Positions 12,471-20,798 of a DNA stretch of 64,000 bases are shown here, in pieces (the first letter of the stretch is position 1; every line of letters starts with the position of its first letter). This DNA is from an uncultured bacterium (GTDB lineage: Bacteria; Planctomycetota; UBA8742; UBA2392). The notes under the pieces were generated by a model that was given only the letters and a program-made list of their open reading frames with translations, was not told the origin of the DNA and did no database searches. The translations under genes were made by a program, and so were the position numbers. Location of the stretch: assembly GCA_938014885.1 (NCBI GenBank), contig CALLQI010000018.1, positions 124,001 through 188,000 on the forward strand, read 5' to 3'.

Positions 12471-14246
12471 TCAATGATTGGTCGCGAGTTCGGTGGTCAT
12501 CAGCAGCGCGAACAGCAGGTCTTCGGCGGCGGCAGTCTTGTCCTTGGCTTCGGCGAAGTGTTTGGACAGCCGCGCGGATTCAGCCTCAGAAGGCTTGCGC
12601 GACAGGATGGTCAGGTACAGCGCCTCCACGCGCTGCGCTTCGGGATACTCCGCCACGATGCGCCGCAGCAGCGAGTCCTCGCCGCGGCCGGCCAGCGAAT
12701 TGGTGAACTGTCCGTTCATCACCGCCAGCGCCTGGTCGATAGTCTGCGTGAAGCCTTCGCTGGCGGTCATCTCATCGTCGCCGGAAATGCTGGCGTAGCG
12801 GCCGGCGGCCCAGCGGGTGATCCACCAGCGCGCGTCCATCGCCTTGAACTGTTCGGCGAAGCGGGCCAGTGCGTTGTGGTCGTACTGGGTGTAGGTGTTG
12901 CCGGCCTTGCGGTCGGCGGCCTCGCGGGTTTTCAGGTCGGCCATCGCGCGGTCCAGGCCTGCGTCGCGGCTGGTTTGCACCAGGTCAGCAAGCTGCTTCT
13001 CGGAGAGCAGGCCGATAAGCGTGTTGATGAATTGCTCGGACGTCAGCTGCCGCACCGGGTAGCTGGCGAAGTGCCAGCGCTGCGCGCCTTTGGCCGGTGT
13101 GCTCGCGCGCTGCCAGGTTTGCGATTTCAAGATCGCGCGATACAGGCGCTTGAGGCTCCATTGATTGGCTTTCAGGTCATCGGCAAGGGCGTCCAGCAAC
13201 TCGGGGTGGCTGGCTTCGTTGACCGGGTTGAAGTCATCAACGGGGTTCAGCAGTCCGCTGCCAAACGCGATTGCCCAGACGCGGTTTGCCACATAGCGGC
13301 GAGTCTGGACGTTGGCGTCGTCGGTCATCCACGCGGCAAGCTTGTTGCGCCAGTTGGCCGGGTCGCGCGTGTCGGCGGCGGTGCCGTCGGGTGTCACGGG
13401 CGTCACATAGGGCAAGTAGAAGTCCACCTGTGCCTGCTGCTCTTTGTTGAGGCTGGCGTAGCGCTTCTTGGCGTCCAGCACCCGCTTTGGCACCGATGGG
13501 TCATCGCGCAGGCTGATCCGCGCGGGCTGGTAGCGGTTGTCCACATTGCCGCGCGCTGCCACCACGAATGCCGTCATGCCCTGGAAGTCTTTCTGGCTGA
13601 AATCAGGGTCGTAGGGGTGGTCGTGGCACTCTGCGCACTGGATCTGCACGCCGGTCAGTCCGCGGCTCAGCTTGCCGATCACGTTCGTGGGCAATTCGCC
13701 CTGGCCGTCAGCGAAGTAGGGTACGATAGCCGCGTTGTCCACCAGTTCGCCGCTGGCTGTCACGATTTCGCGGATGATGCTGTGCATGCCCGCGTTTTCC
13801 CGTATGCGCCCGGCAAGCCATTGCGCAAACAGGTGCCCGCCATTGAGCGCCTGGTCGCTGCGCGGCGTCAGCAACACCGACCACTCGTTGGCCATGTGGC
13901 GCGCAAAACGCGGGTCATCCACCAGCGCGTCGATCAGCTTTTCGCGTTTGTCCGGCTGGCGGCTGTCCAGGAATGCCCGGGCTTCGGTGATGGTTGGCGG
14001 TGCGCCCACGGTGTCGAGGTACACCCGCCGCAGGAACTGCTCGTCACTGGCGCGCGCGGCCGCCTTGACGCCGTCGCGCTTGAGTACCTTGTCAATTTCG
14101 ACGTCGATGCGAGCGGAAAGGGCGGCCTCAGGCTCGGGCACAAAAGTCGAGCGGCCGCCGTCCTGCGCATGGCGAGGCTCTGCCAGCAGGGCAAGCGCGA
14201 CACAAGTGACGCACAAGGCAAGCAGCGCAAGACTTATCCGTGCCAT
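12471..14246 (-). CDS. Secreted DUF1549/DUF1553-type protein with cytochrome-like CxxCH motif
   Basis: A 591-residue exported protein. A hydrophobic signal peptide (MARISLALLALCVTCVALAL) is followed by a DUF1549-like domain with FLRRVYLDTVGAPPT and DDPRFARHMANEWSVLL, then CAECHDHPYDPDFSQKDF near residue 205, and a DUF1553-like region with PVRQLTSEQFINTLIG. These proteins are abundant in Planctomycetes and Verrucomicrobia; their role is unproven, with links to polysaccharide degradation proposed. The ATG is preceded by GGGGAC; the upstream in-frame TTG is less likely. The CxxCH could bind haem or metal. Confidence 0.85.
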   Translation of the reverse strand: MARISLALLALCVTCVALALLAEPRHAQDGGRSTFVPEPEAALSARIDVEIDKVLKRDGVKAAARASDEQFLRRVYLDTVGAPPTITEARAFLDSRQPDKREKLIDALVDDPRFARHMANEWSVLLTPRSDQALNGGHLFAQWLAGRIRENAGMHSIIREIVTASGELVDNAAIVPYFADGQGELPTNVIGKLSRGLTGVQIQCAECHDHPYDPDFSQKDFQGMTAFVVAARGNVDNRYQPARISLRDDPSVPKRVLDAKKRYASLNKEQQAQVDFYLPYVTPVTPDGTAADTRDPANWRNKLAAWMTDDANVQTRRYVANRVWAIAFGSGLLNPVDDFNPVNEASHPELLDALADDLKANQWSLKRLYRAILKSQTWQRASTPAKGAQRWHFASYPVRQLTSEQFINTLIGLLSEKQLADLVQTSRDAGLDRAMADLKTREAADRKAGNTYTQYDHNALARFAEQFKAMDARWWITRWAAGRYASISGDDEMTASEGFTQTIDQALAVMNGQFTNSLAGRGEDSLLRRIVAEYPEAQRVEALYLTILSRKPSEAESARLSKHFAEAKDKTAAAEDLLFALLMTTELATNH

Positions 14247-14311
14247 GGCAGTCCCCAATCAGGTGATGGCTGTGCTTGCGAATCCGGTGCCCCGCGATTT
14301 CGTCCCGGTCG

Positions 14312-15832
14312 CTACTTGCCGTCTTTTTCAGCGTCGGGCTTCTCTGCGTCGGGTTTCTCAGGTTCGTCCGGCTTGGGGGGCTCGGCCTCATAGCCGTCTT
14401 TGAAGAACTTTTCGAACAGCAGCCCGGCGCTTCCGTATTCGCGGTACCAGCCGTCGAGCCAGCCCGCTTTGAATGTGCCCTGCGCGAGCATGGCGCCTGT
14501 AGAGTCGTACCAGGCCCAACTGCCCGTGCGGAGGCCCTTATCGTCGTAATGGCAATGCTGGCGCAACTTGCCGTTGTCATGCCAGAACTGCCATTGCCCG
14601 ATGCGGTGCGCGTTCTGGTGCTGTCCGTGGCTGGCAAGCGAGCCGTTCACGTGCCAGGTCTGCCACAAGCCCGTCGGCAGGCCGTCGTGATAGCTTCCCT
14701 CGGTGGCCTTTTCGCCGTTTTCGTGCCAGGTGGCCCATTTTTCGTGGCGCAGACCATCGACCCATCGACCTTCGGCAGCCTTCTTTTCGTTGGCGTACCA
14801 GCGCGTCCAGTGGCCGTTCAGTTCATCATTTGAGTACGTGCACTCGCACTCGCGGGTGCCGTTAGGGTGCCAGCTTCGCCAGGCGCCTGTGCGCATGCCC
14901 TCGGCCAGAGTACCTTCACTCTGCTTCTGGCCGTTGTCGTGCCAGAAGCTCCATTGCCCGGTGCGGCCGCCTTGCTCATAGCTGCCCTCACCCTTGCGGC
15001 TGCCGTTTTCGTGGTAGTAGACCCAACGGCCAGTGCGGCCGCCGTTTTCGAACTTGCCCTCGGACTCAGGGGCGGCGTTGCGGTGCCATGTTTTCCACGG
15101 GCCGTGGCGCAGGTCGTCCAGCCCTTCGCCTTCGGCCTGCAGGTTTCCGTTGTCGTACCAGAGCCGCCAAGGCCCCGGGCGGTTGGGGCCGCGGTAGTCG
15201 TGGCTTTCGGCCTGTTTGCCGTTTTCATGCCACGAGTCCCAGCGCGCCGTGCGCACGCCTTTGTCGAAGCGGCCGGATTGCTTCAGCTGGCCGTTTTCGT
15301 GCCAGTACTCCCACTTGGCGTCGGGCAGGCCGTCCTTGTGCTGGCCCTGCACCGACCGCCCCCCGGATTCGTACCAGATCACGTGGCGTCCGTGCAGGGT
15401 GCCCGCCTTGTAGTAGGTTTCTTCCTTGCGGCGGCCGCTTTCGAACAGGTACTCCCATTTGTCGTCGCGCTTGCCGTCTTTGAACTTGCCCTCGGTTGCT
15501 TTCTTGCCGTTGCTGTGCCAGGTGGTCCAGGTGCTTTGCTGCACGTCCTCGACGTAGACGCCAAGCTGCATTTTCTGGCCGTTGGCGTGCCACCAGGTCC
15601 AGGTCTTGGTGCGCTTGCCGTTGGCGTAATCGCCTTTGGTGCGCTGCTTTCCGTTTTCGTAATACTCGTTGTATTCGCCGTGCCGGGTGTCGGTGCCGTT
15701 GCTGACCGAGACCGCGAATTTCTCGCGCAGCTTGCCCGACGGGTACTGGGTCTCGCGCCATTCCACCTTCACTGGTTTGGCCGCAAGGGCAGCAGGCAGC
15801 AGCAACAGCAGCAACAGGGTTGCGCGCACCAT
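14312..15832 (-). CDS. Secreted MORN-2/YwqK-like tandem repeat protein
   Basis: A 506-residue exported protein made almost entirely of about 17-18 degenerate repeats of roughly 23-24 residues, with consensus W-x-x-WH-x-NG-x4-EG-x-Y-x-x-G-x-x-x-G-x-W. This matches the MORN-2 motif also found in so-called YwqK antitoxins. A signal peptide (MVRATLLLLLLLPAALAA) leads, and a Pro/Glu/Lys-rich tail with PDAEKPDAEK repeats ends it. The antitoxin label is a family name only; an extracellular or periplasmic binding scaffold is more likely for an exported copy. It is followed by the secreted DUF1549 gene on the same strand. Confidence 0.8.
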   Translation of the reverse strand: MVRATLLLLLLLPAALAAKPVKVEWRETQYPSGKLREKFAVSVSNGTDTRHGEYNEYYENGKQRTKGDYANGKRTKTWTWWHANGQKMQLGVYVEDVQQSTWTTWHSNGKKATEGKFKDGKRDDKWEYLFESGRRKEETYYKAGTLHGRHVIWYESGGRSVQGQHKDGLPDAKWEYWHENGQLKQSGRFDKGVRTARWDSWHENGKQAESHDYRGPNRPGPWRLWYDNGNLQAEGEGLDDLRHGPWKTWHRNAAPESEGKFENGGRTGRWVYYHENGSRKGEGSYEQGGRTGQWSFWHDNGQKQSEGTLAEGMRTGAWRSWHPNGTRECECTYSNDELNGHWTRWYANEKKAAEGRWVDGLRHEKWATWHENGEKATEGSYHDGLPTGLWQTWHVNGSLASHGQHQNAHRIGQWQFWHDNGKLRQHCHYDDKGLRTGSWAWYDSTGAMLAQGTFKAGWLDGWYREYGSAGLLFEKFFKDGYEAEPPKPDEPEKPDAEKPDAEKDGK

Positions 15833-16004
15833 CGAAGTCTCCGTTGCGGGGGCCCGGCCAGTCTAGCTTGTGGCCGGGCCGGGCTGCACCAGAAACCCCC
15901 GGGACTACCCCATTGCGTCGTTGCCGGGTTTTCTTTAACTCTCTGGCCGTTCGGTCGTTACAGTAGCCATGCACGCCCCGCGTTGCCCCTCAGAGTCTTT
16001 CCTG

Positions 16005-16901
16005 ATGCGATTCGCTTTCCTTATCCTTGTGCTCCTGCTGAGTTCGCTTGGGGCGGGTTCTCTTTCAGCCGAAGACACGATCCAGTGGCCGCGCCTGCGC
16101 CAACTGCAGGACCTGGTGCGTCGCGCATCCGACAGCCGCTATCGCGACAGCGAAGGCCTGCTGGGCCAGGGCGCCTTCACCGCCGGCTTCAGTGCCGGCT
16201 ACATCAGCGACTACTACTTCCGCGGGTTCAAGCTGTTTGATGGCGACCTGCTGATGCGCGGCGACGCATACGTCAACATCTACGGCTTTGAAGCCAGCGT
16301 ATGGGGTATGTGGGACTTGGCCCGCGAGCAGATGCGCCCCACGGAAGTGGACTATCAGCTCAGTTACAACTTCGAAATCGAAGGCGCGATGATCCGCGCT
16401 GCATATACCTTCTACGACTTCAGCGGCAGTGACGGCAGCATCGGCCGCAAGGACCAGGGTTTCGGCCGCAAACCGCTGGAGCCGTTTCCGGATGACCGCT
16501 TCCCGAACAGCGTGCACGAGTTGCTGATTTCGTTCACGTACTTTACCAGCGTGCTGCAGCAGGAAGGCGCGAACCTGCGCTACACCCTGAACTACTGGCA
16601 GCGCCTGGACGACGAAGGTTCACGCTTTGAAAGCACCGTCAGCCTGTTCGTGGACAGCCCCGGATTCACGATTTTTGGCGACTACTTCGAAATCACGACC
16701 ACCAGCATCTACCAGCACCGCTACTTCACCAACCGCTCCGAGTTCCAGGGCCAGATCACCAGCGGCCGCGTGGTCTACAACCTCGACAAGTACAACATCG
16801 CGCCGGTGTTCTTCATGCTTGAGGCGCACTACTTCGTTGCCTTCGACAACGATTACGTCGACGGGTTCTTCTTCGGCGCCACAGTGCACTTCCGGTTCTA
16901 A
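16005..16901 (+). CDS. Predicted outer-membrane beta-barrel protein
   Basis: A 298-residue exported protein. The signal peptide is MRFAFLILVLLLSSLGAGSLSA. After a short helix come alternating aromatic/hydrophobic strands such as GYISDYYFRGFKLFDGDLL and EASVWGMWDL, and the chain ends in the aromatic residues VHFRF, a barrel-assembly signal. The SDYYFRG segment resembles the TIGR02001-type family of outer-membrane proteins. Ligand and role are unknown. The first ATG at 15969 would place a non-signal segment before the signal peptide, so the ATG at 16005 is preferred. Confidence 0.65.
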   Translation: MRFAFLILVLLLSSLGAGSLSAEDTIQWPRLRQLQDLVRRASDSRYRDSEGLLGQGAFTAGFSAGYISDYYFRGFKLFDGDLLMRGDAYVNIYGFEASVWGMWDLAREQMRPTEVDYQLSYNFEIEGAMIRAAYTFYDFSGSDGSIGRKDQGFGRKPLEPFPDDRFPNSVHELLISFTYFTSVLQQEGANLRYTLNYWQRLDDEGSRFESTVSLFVDSPGFTIFGDYFEITTTSIYQHRYFTNRSEFQGQITSGRVVYNLDKYNIAPVFFMLEAHYFVAFDNDYVDGFFFGATVHFRF

Positions 16902-16927
16902 TCAGGACCGGATTTCCTGAAACGACT

Positions 16928-16942
16928 CCGGCATTGCGCCGG
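16928..16942 (+). terminator. Short hairpin after the outer-membrane protein gene
   Basis: A 5-bp stem CCGGC/GCCGG with a 5-base loop is followed by a pyrimidine-rich stretch (TACCTTCTTC). It could be a weak terminator between the two plus-strand genes. Confidence 0.35.
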
Positions 16943-16972
16943 TACCTTCTTCATTGGACCACTGGGGCTGCC

Positions 16973-18385
16973 ATGAAGAACTCGACGTTGATTGCCATGT
17001 TTCTGCTGGTGCTGATCGCCAGTGCCGGTTCGTTTGCCGGCGGTTACTTCGTAGGCAAGGGCGACAGCCCGGCCACCACGATTGCCCCGCCGCCCATTGC
17101 CGATGGCTCGGACAAGCCGCTTGATCGCGCTGAGCCGCTGCAGGGCAAGCCCGACCCAACGCCCACTCCGCCGCCCATAGACAAGCCGCTTCCCAAGCCG
17201 GAAACCGACCAACCGGACACGGTTGCCCAACCCGCAAGACCAGGCACCGCTCCAGACGCCGGCAGCAAGCCGGACACCAATGCGTCCGGCCTCACGCCCG
17301 CCAGGCCCAAGTCTGCAGGCGGTGTGGCCGAGGGTCCGGGCGAAGTCCCGATCCCCGGGGTGCCGGGCGCGCGCATCCTGCCCGGAGCTGGCGAGTTCGA
17401 GGAGTTGTTCAACGGCCCCAAGGTTGAGGTGAAGGCCAGCATCTCGGGCACGGTAGTGGACCCGCGCGGCGTGCCGGTTGCCGGGGCGCGCGTGCATGCC
17501 GAGTTCGGCGAAAGCTTCACGTCGGATGAGGGCGGCGACTCGATGCGCCTGGTCATGCGTTCGTCCTCGTCGGAAGGCGAAGACGGCCAGCTGATCGCGA
17601 CGACCGACGCCGCGGGCTTCTTCAGCGCCGATATCAGCCGCCAAGTCCCCGAGAAGGCCAGCCTGCAACTCACGCTCACGGCAAGTGCCGATGGCTTCGC
17701 CCGCAGCCGCACGAGCCGCCACAACATCCGCAACGGCGACAACAAAGAAAACATCAAGTTGGCCGTGCGCGGTTCCGGCAACGTCACCGGCCGCGTGGTG
17801 GACGGCAACGGCACCGGGGTGTCAGGCGTGAACGTCAGCCTGCGCGCCATGGGCGGCGACAGTGGCGGCATTGAGATTGAGATGGGCGACTTCGGCGGCG
17901 GCCAGTACAGCGCGGTCACCGATGGCGCCGGCGAGTTCACGATCAAGTCCGTTCCCGAAGGTCGCTATCGCTTCCGCCTGCGCAGCATGGGCGTGCGCCA
18001 GACCAGCGGCCCCACCGAAGTCGACGTAGCTGAAGGCCAGGACGCCCGCGCGTCAGCCGATTTCGTAGTCGCCGCCACGGCCAGTCTGCGCGCCACTTTC
18101 ATCGACGCGCAGGGACAACCCGCGCAAGGCTGGGCCACGCTGGTGATCAAGGATGGCGACAAGATCGTGAAGCGCCTGCAGGGGCCCGTCAGCGGCAAGG
18201 GTGTGTTTGAGGCCAACGACCCGCCAGCCGGCAACTTCAGCGTCGAGATCACGCTGTGGGGCTTCAAGAAAACCAGCGTTGCGGCCGTCTTCACCGAAGG
18301 CCAGGTCACAGACCTGGGCACCTTGACCATGGAACCTGACGCGGAAGGCCACACGGGCGGCATCCTGATCCCCGGCGACGACTGA
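16973..18385 (+). CDS. Membrane-anchored carboxypeptidase-regulatory-like (Ig-fold) protein
   Basis: A 470-residue protein with one N-terminal hydrophobic segment (STLIAMFLLVLIASAGSFAG), a Pro/Asp/Lys-rich linker at about residues 30-125, and three successive beta-sandwich modules of the CarboxypepD_reg-like type: SGTVVDPRGVPVAGARV, TGRVVDGNGTGVSGVNV and LRATFIDAQGQPAQGWATL. Between modules are surface-adhesin-like phrases (YRFRLRSMG). This suggests a periplasmic or extracellular tethered protein. No catalytic motif is visible. The start ATG follows GGGGCTGCC. A role in binding or cell-surface architecture is inference only. Confidence 0.7.
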   Translation: MKNSTLIAMFLLVLIASAGSFAGGYFVGKGDSPATTIAPPPIADGSDKPLDRAEPLQGKPDPTPTPPPIDKPLPKPETDQPDTVAQPARPGTAPDAGSKPDTNASGLTPARPKSAGGVAEGPGEVPIPGVPGARILPGAGEFEELFNGPKVEVKASISGTVVDPRGVPVAGARVHAEFGESFTSDEGGDSMRLVMRSSSSEGEDGQLIATTDAAGFFSADISRQVPEKASLQLTLTASADGFARSRTSRHNIRNGDNKENIKLAVRGSGNVTGRVVDGNGTGVSGVNVSLRAMGGDSGGIEIEMGDFGGGQYSAVTDGAGEFTIKSVPEGRYRFRLRSMGVRQTSGPTEVDVAEGQDARASADFVVAATASLRATFIDAQGQPAQGWATLVIKDGDKIVKRLQGPVSGKGVFEANDPPAGNFSVEITLWGFKKTSVAAVFTEGQVTDLGTLTMEPDAEGHTGGILIPGDD

Positions 18386-18423
18386 ACCTCGTAGCAGCTG
18401 GCCGAATCAGTTAGCCTGCCGCC

Positions 18424-18696
18424 ATGGATCGCGAGTTTCATGCAATGTTGGTGGTGGGTTTCAGCGACGGCGTCGATCGCACCAGCCGCGCCATGTTTGA
18501 AGAGCGGTTGACTCAGCTTGGCTGGCGCAAGCTCACCGACGCGGCCTGGACGCTCGAGTTCGAACCGCGCAGCCGCGCGACCTGCGCCGACACCGTGGCA
18601 CTGCACTTGAAACTCGCCTCCGAGTTCGCGCGCATCGAAGCAAGCCAGCGCCAGGCCTTCGTGCAGTTCGGCGACGACGGGCCCGCGCCGGTCTAG
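18424..18696 (+). CDS. Small hypothetical protein
   Basis: A 90-residue soluble protein (MDREFHAMLVVGFSDGVDRT start) not recognised. It has the amphipathic alternation of a small alpha/beta domain with a helix at EERLTQLGWRKL, and resembles in style small proteins that clamp or measure a partner. It lies 38 bases after the Ig-fold protein and 90 bases before murA on the same strand. The reading frame is well formed, and an antisense alternative is weaker. Confidence 0.5.
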   Translation: MDREFHAMLVVGFSDGVDRTSRAMFEERLTQLGWRKLTDAAWTLEFEPRSRATCADTVALHLKLASEFARIEASQRQAFVQFGDDGPAPV

Positions 18697-18786
18697 ACCG
18701 CGCCTTTGCGGCCCCTTCCTGAAATCCCAAACCCGGGCGGGCAATTGTGCCGATACATCCACGGCACTTCGCCACGGGGAATCGCC

Positions 18787-20109
18787 ATGCCTTCCAAGTA
18801 CCTCATCCAGGGCGGCCAGACACTCAAGGGCCACGTCAAGGTTTCAGGCAGCAAGAACGCCGCGCTGCCGATGATGGCGGCCGCACTGCTGGCCAAGGGC
18901 CCGACCATCCTGCGCAACGTGCCGGACCTCAGCGACGTGAGGCTGATGGCGCATATACTGGAGACGCTGGGTTGCGACGTAACTCTGTTCCCGCAGCCGG
19001 GCGTGGTGGTGATTGACGTGGTGGACGAAACGCCGGTCAGTGCGCCCTATGAGCTGGTAAGCGAAATGCGCGCCAGCTTTTGCGTGCTGGGCCCCCTGCT
19101 TTCGCGGCGCGGTGAAGCCCGCGTAAGCCAGCCCGGCGGATGCACCCTGGGCGAGCGCCCGGTGGACCTGCACGTGAAGGGTATTGGCGCCATCGGCAGC
19201 GATGTGCGCTTTGAACGTGGCGACGTGATCGCCAAGGGCCGCCCCACCGGCGGCCGCGTGTACCTGGGCGGCCCCATGGGCCCCAGCGTCACCGGCACCG
19301 CCAATGTGATGTGCGCGGCCGTGATGGGCACCGGCGTGACCGTGATTGACCAGGCCGCCTGCGAACCCGAGATCACCAACCTGGCCGAGATGCTGATCGC
19401 GATGGGTGCCCGCATCACCGGCGCCGGCACTTCGCGGCTGGTGATCGAAGGCGTGCGCGAGCTGCGCCCCGTGACCTTCAGCGTGATCCCCGACCGCATT
19501 GAGGCCGGGACACTCATGATCGCCAGCGCTATCACGCGCGGCGACGTGACGCTCGAGAACTGCGACCCGGACGTGATGCTGGCGCTGTTCGACAAGTTCA
19601 GCGAAATGCGCGTGCCGTTTGAACGTCTTGATGCGCGCACCGTACGAGTGAATTGCCCGCACCGGGCGAAGTCAGCCGACGTGACCACGCTGCCCTACCC
19701 GGGTTTCGCCACCGACCTGCAAAGCCCGCTGATGGCGCTGCTGTGCGTGAGTGAAGGCTACGCACTGGTGGAAGAGAAGATCTACCCTGAACGCTTCATG
19801 CACGTGCCGGAGTACCGCCGCCTGGGCGCCGAGATCCGCAAGCAGTTCAACACCTGCATAGTGACCGGCGTAGACAAGCTGCAAGGAGCCCCCGTAGCCG
19901 CCACCGACCTGCGCGCCGGCGCAGGCCTGATCCTGCTGGGACTGGTAGCGGAAGGCGAAACAGAAGTCCTGAAGATCAGCCACGTAGACCGAGGCTACGA
20001 AAACTTCCACGGCAAACTCGCAGCCCTGGGCGCCCAAATCCGCCGAGTAGACTACAGCCCCATGAGAAGGGCCAGCGACCGCACCAGCAAACGCACACGA
20101 GCGGCGTAG
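18787..20109 (+). CDS. murA: UDP-N-acetylglucosamine 1-carboxyvinyltransferase
   Basis: Catalyses the first committed step of peptidoglycan synthesis, transferring enolpyruvate from PEP to UDP-GlcNAc. The 440 residues match the family. It begins YLIQGGQTLKGHVKVSGSKNA and has the catalytic-loop motif PGGCTLGERPVDLH, with the cysteine that fosfomycin alkylates at about residue 119. The inverted alpha/beta repeat TEVLKISHVDRGYENF is near the end. The ATG giving MPSKYLIQGG is chosen. The last 60-70 codons shift toward A-ending codons compared with the rest of the gene. Its presence implies that the host makes peptidoglycan. Confidence 0.96.
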   Translation: MPSKYLIQGGQTLKGHVKVSGSKNAALPMMAAALLAKGPTILRNVPDLSDVRLMAHILETLGCDVTLFPQPGVVVIDVVDETPVSAPYELVSEMRASFCVLGPLLSRRGEARVSQPGGCTLGERPVDLHVKGIGAIGSDVRFERGDVIAKGRPTGGRVYLGGPMGPSVTGTANVMCAAVMGTGVTVIDQAACEPEITNLAEMLIAMGARITGAGTSRLVIEGVRELRPVTFSVIPDRIEAGTLMIASAITRGDVTLENCDPDVMLALFDKFSEMRVPFERLDARTVRVNCPHRAKSADVTTLPYPGFATDLQSPLMALLCVSEGYALVEEKIYPERFMHVPEYRRLGAEIRKQFNTCIVTGVDKLQGAPVAATDLRAGAGLILLGLVAEGETEVLKISHVDRGYENFHGKLAALGAQIRRVDYSPMRRASDRTSKRTRAA

Positions 20110-20266
20110 TCGGTTCCGGCGTGCACTTGTTATGCGATGCGGCGTTCAGTCAGCGCGGCAAGCGCCTGGCGCAACCCTGACTCGTTCGGTGTGAAACTGA
20201 CCCCTGTTGGGTTTGTGGTGCGTTCGTTACATTTGGGGCGGTTTGGTGGGCGACCACAGGACACCC

Positions 20267-20653
20267 ATGCTGCACAAAGAACTCACCCAGCAGGTCATCA
20301 ACGCCGCCAAGGCCGTCCACGCCGAACTTGGCCCGGGGCTGCCACACAACTTCTACCGCGAAGCCATGGAAGTCGAGCTGCGCGAACAGGGCGTGGCCGT
20401 CGCCGTCGATAAGCCCGTCAAGGTTCACTATCGCGGCCACACGCTGGGTGAACTGGGCGTCGATTTCTGCGTGAATGACGCGATCCTTTGCATCGTCGTG
20501 GATACGGACGAAGTCACGCCTGACGACTACGGCCGACTTCGCACCATGCTGAAGGGCCTTGAACTTGATGTGGGTTTGCTCATCAAGTTCAACGGGGCCC
20601 GGCTTGATGTGCGACGTGTTGAGGCGGTGGCGAAGAAGCAGCCCGCGGCATAA
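20267..20653 (+). CDS. GxxExxY family protein
   Basis: A 128-residue protein of the GxxExxY family, identified from HAELGPGLPHNFYREAMEVEL and the conserved C-terminal LLINF-like LLIKFNGARLDVRRV. The family is frequent in Planctomycetes and other environmental bacteria and has been suggested to be nuclease- or NTP-related, but its role is unknown. In this copy the usual Glu/Tyr motif reads G-L-P-H-N-F-Y, so the central Glu is replaced. The internal ATG giving MLHKELTQQV is the better start than one 60 bases upstream. It is followed by a strong hairpin. Confidence 0.75.
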   Translation: MLHKELTQQVINAAKAVHAELGPGLPHNFYREAMEVELREQGVAVAVDKPVKVHYRGHTLGELGVDFCVNDAILCIVVDTDEVTPDDYGRLRTMLKGLELDVGLLIKFNGARLDVRRVEAVAKKQPAA

Positions 20654-20671
20654 AACCCGCGAAAGCAGCCA

Positions 20672-20698
20672 AAGCGCCCCGCACGTCGCGGGGCGCTT
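20672..20698 (+). terminator. Rho-independent terminator after the GxxExxY gene
   Basis: A perfect 11-bp stem (AAGCGCCCCGC / GCGGGGCGCTT) with a 5-base loop ends in TTGCTGTTT, just after the GxxExxY stop codon and before leuS. Confidence 0.7.
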
Positions 20699-20762
20699 GC
20701 TGTTTCGCGCCGCGAGAAACATGCCGGTTGATAGGGCCCACCGTGCCGCTATCGTACCGGCG

Positions 20763-20798
20763 CATCACCGGAGCAGTGCCCATCACCGGAGCAGTGCC
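20763..20798 (+). repeat. 18-bp perfect tandem duplication abutting the leuS start codon
   Basis: CATCACCGGAGCAGTGCC occurs twice in a row (20763-20780 and 20781-20798), and the second copy ends directly at the leuS ATG. Each copy carries CCGGAG, a plausible ribosome-binding core, so the duplication gives two candidate binding sites. Confidence 0.8.

Noticed and set aside
11264..12706. 480-codon plus-strand frame over typA
   Set aside because: Ser/Arg-rich shadow of the reverse-strand GTPase gene, with no family features.
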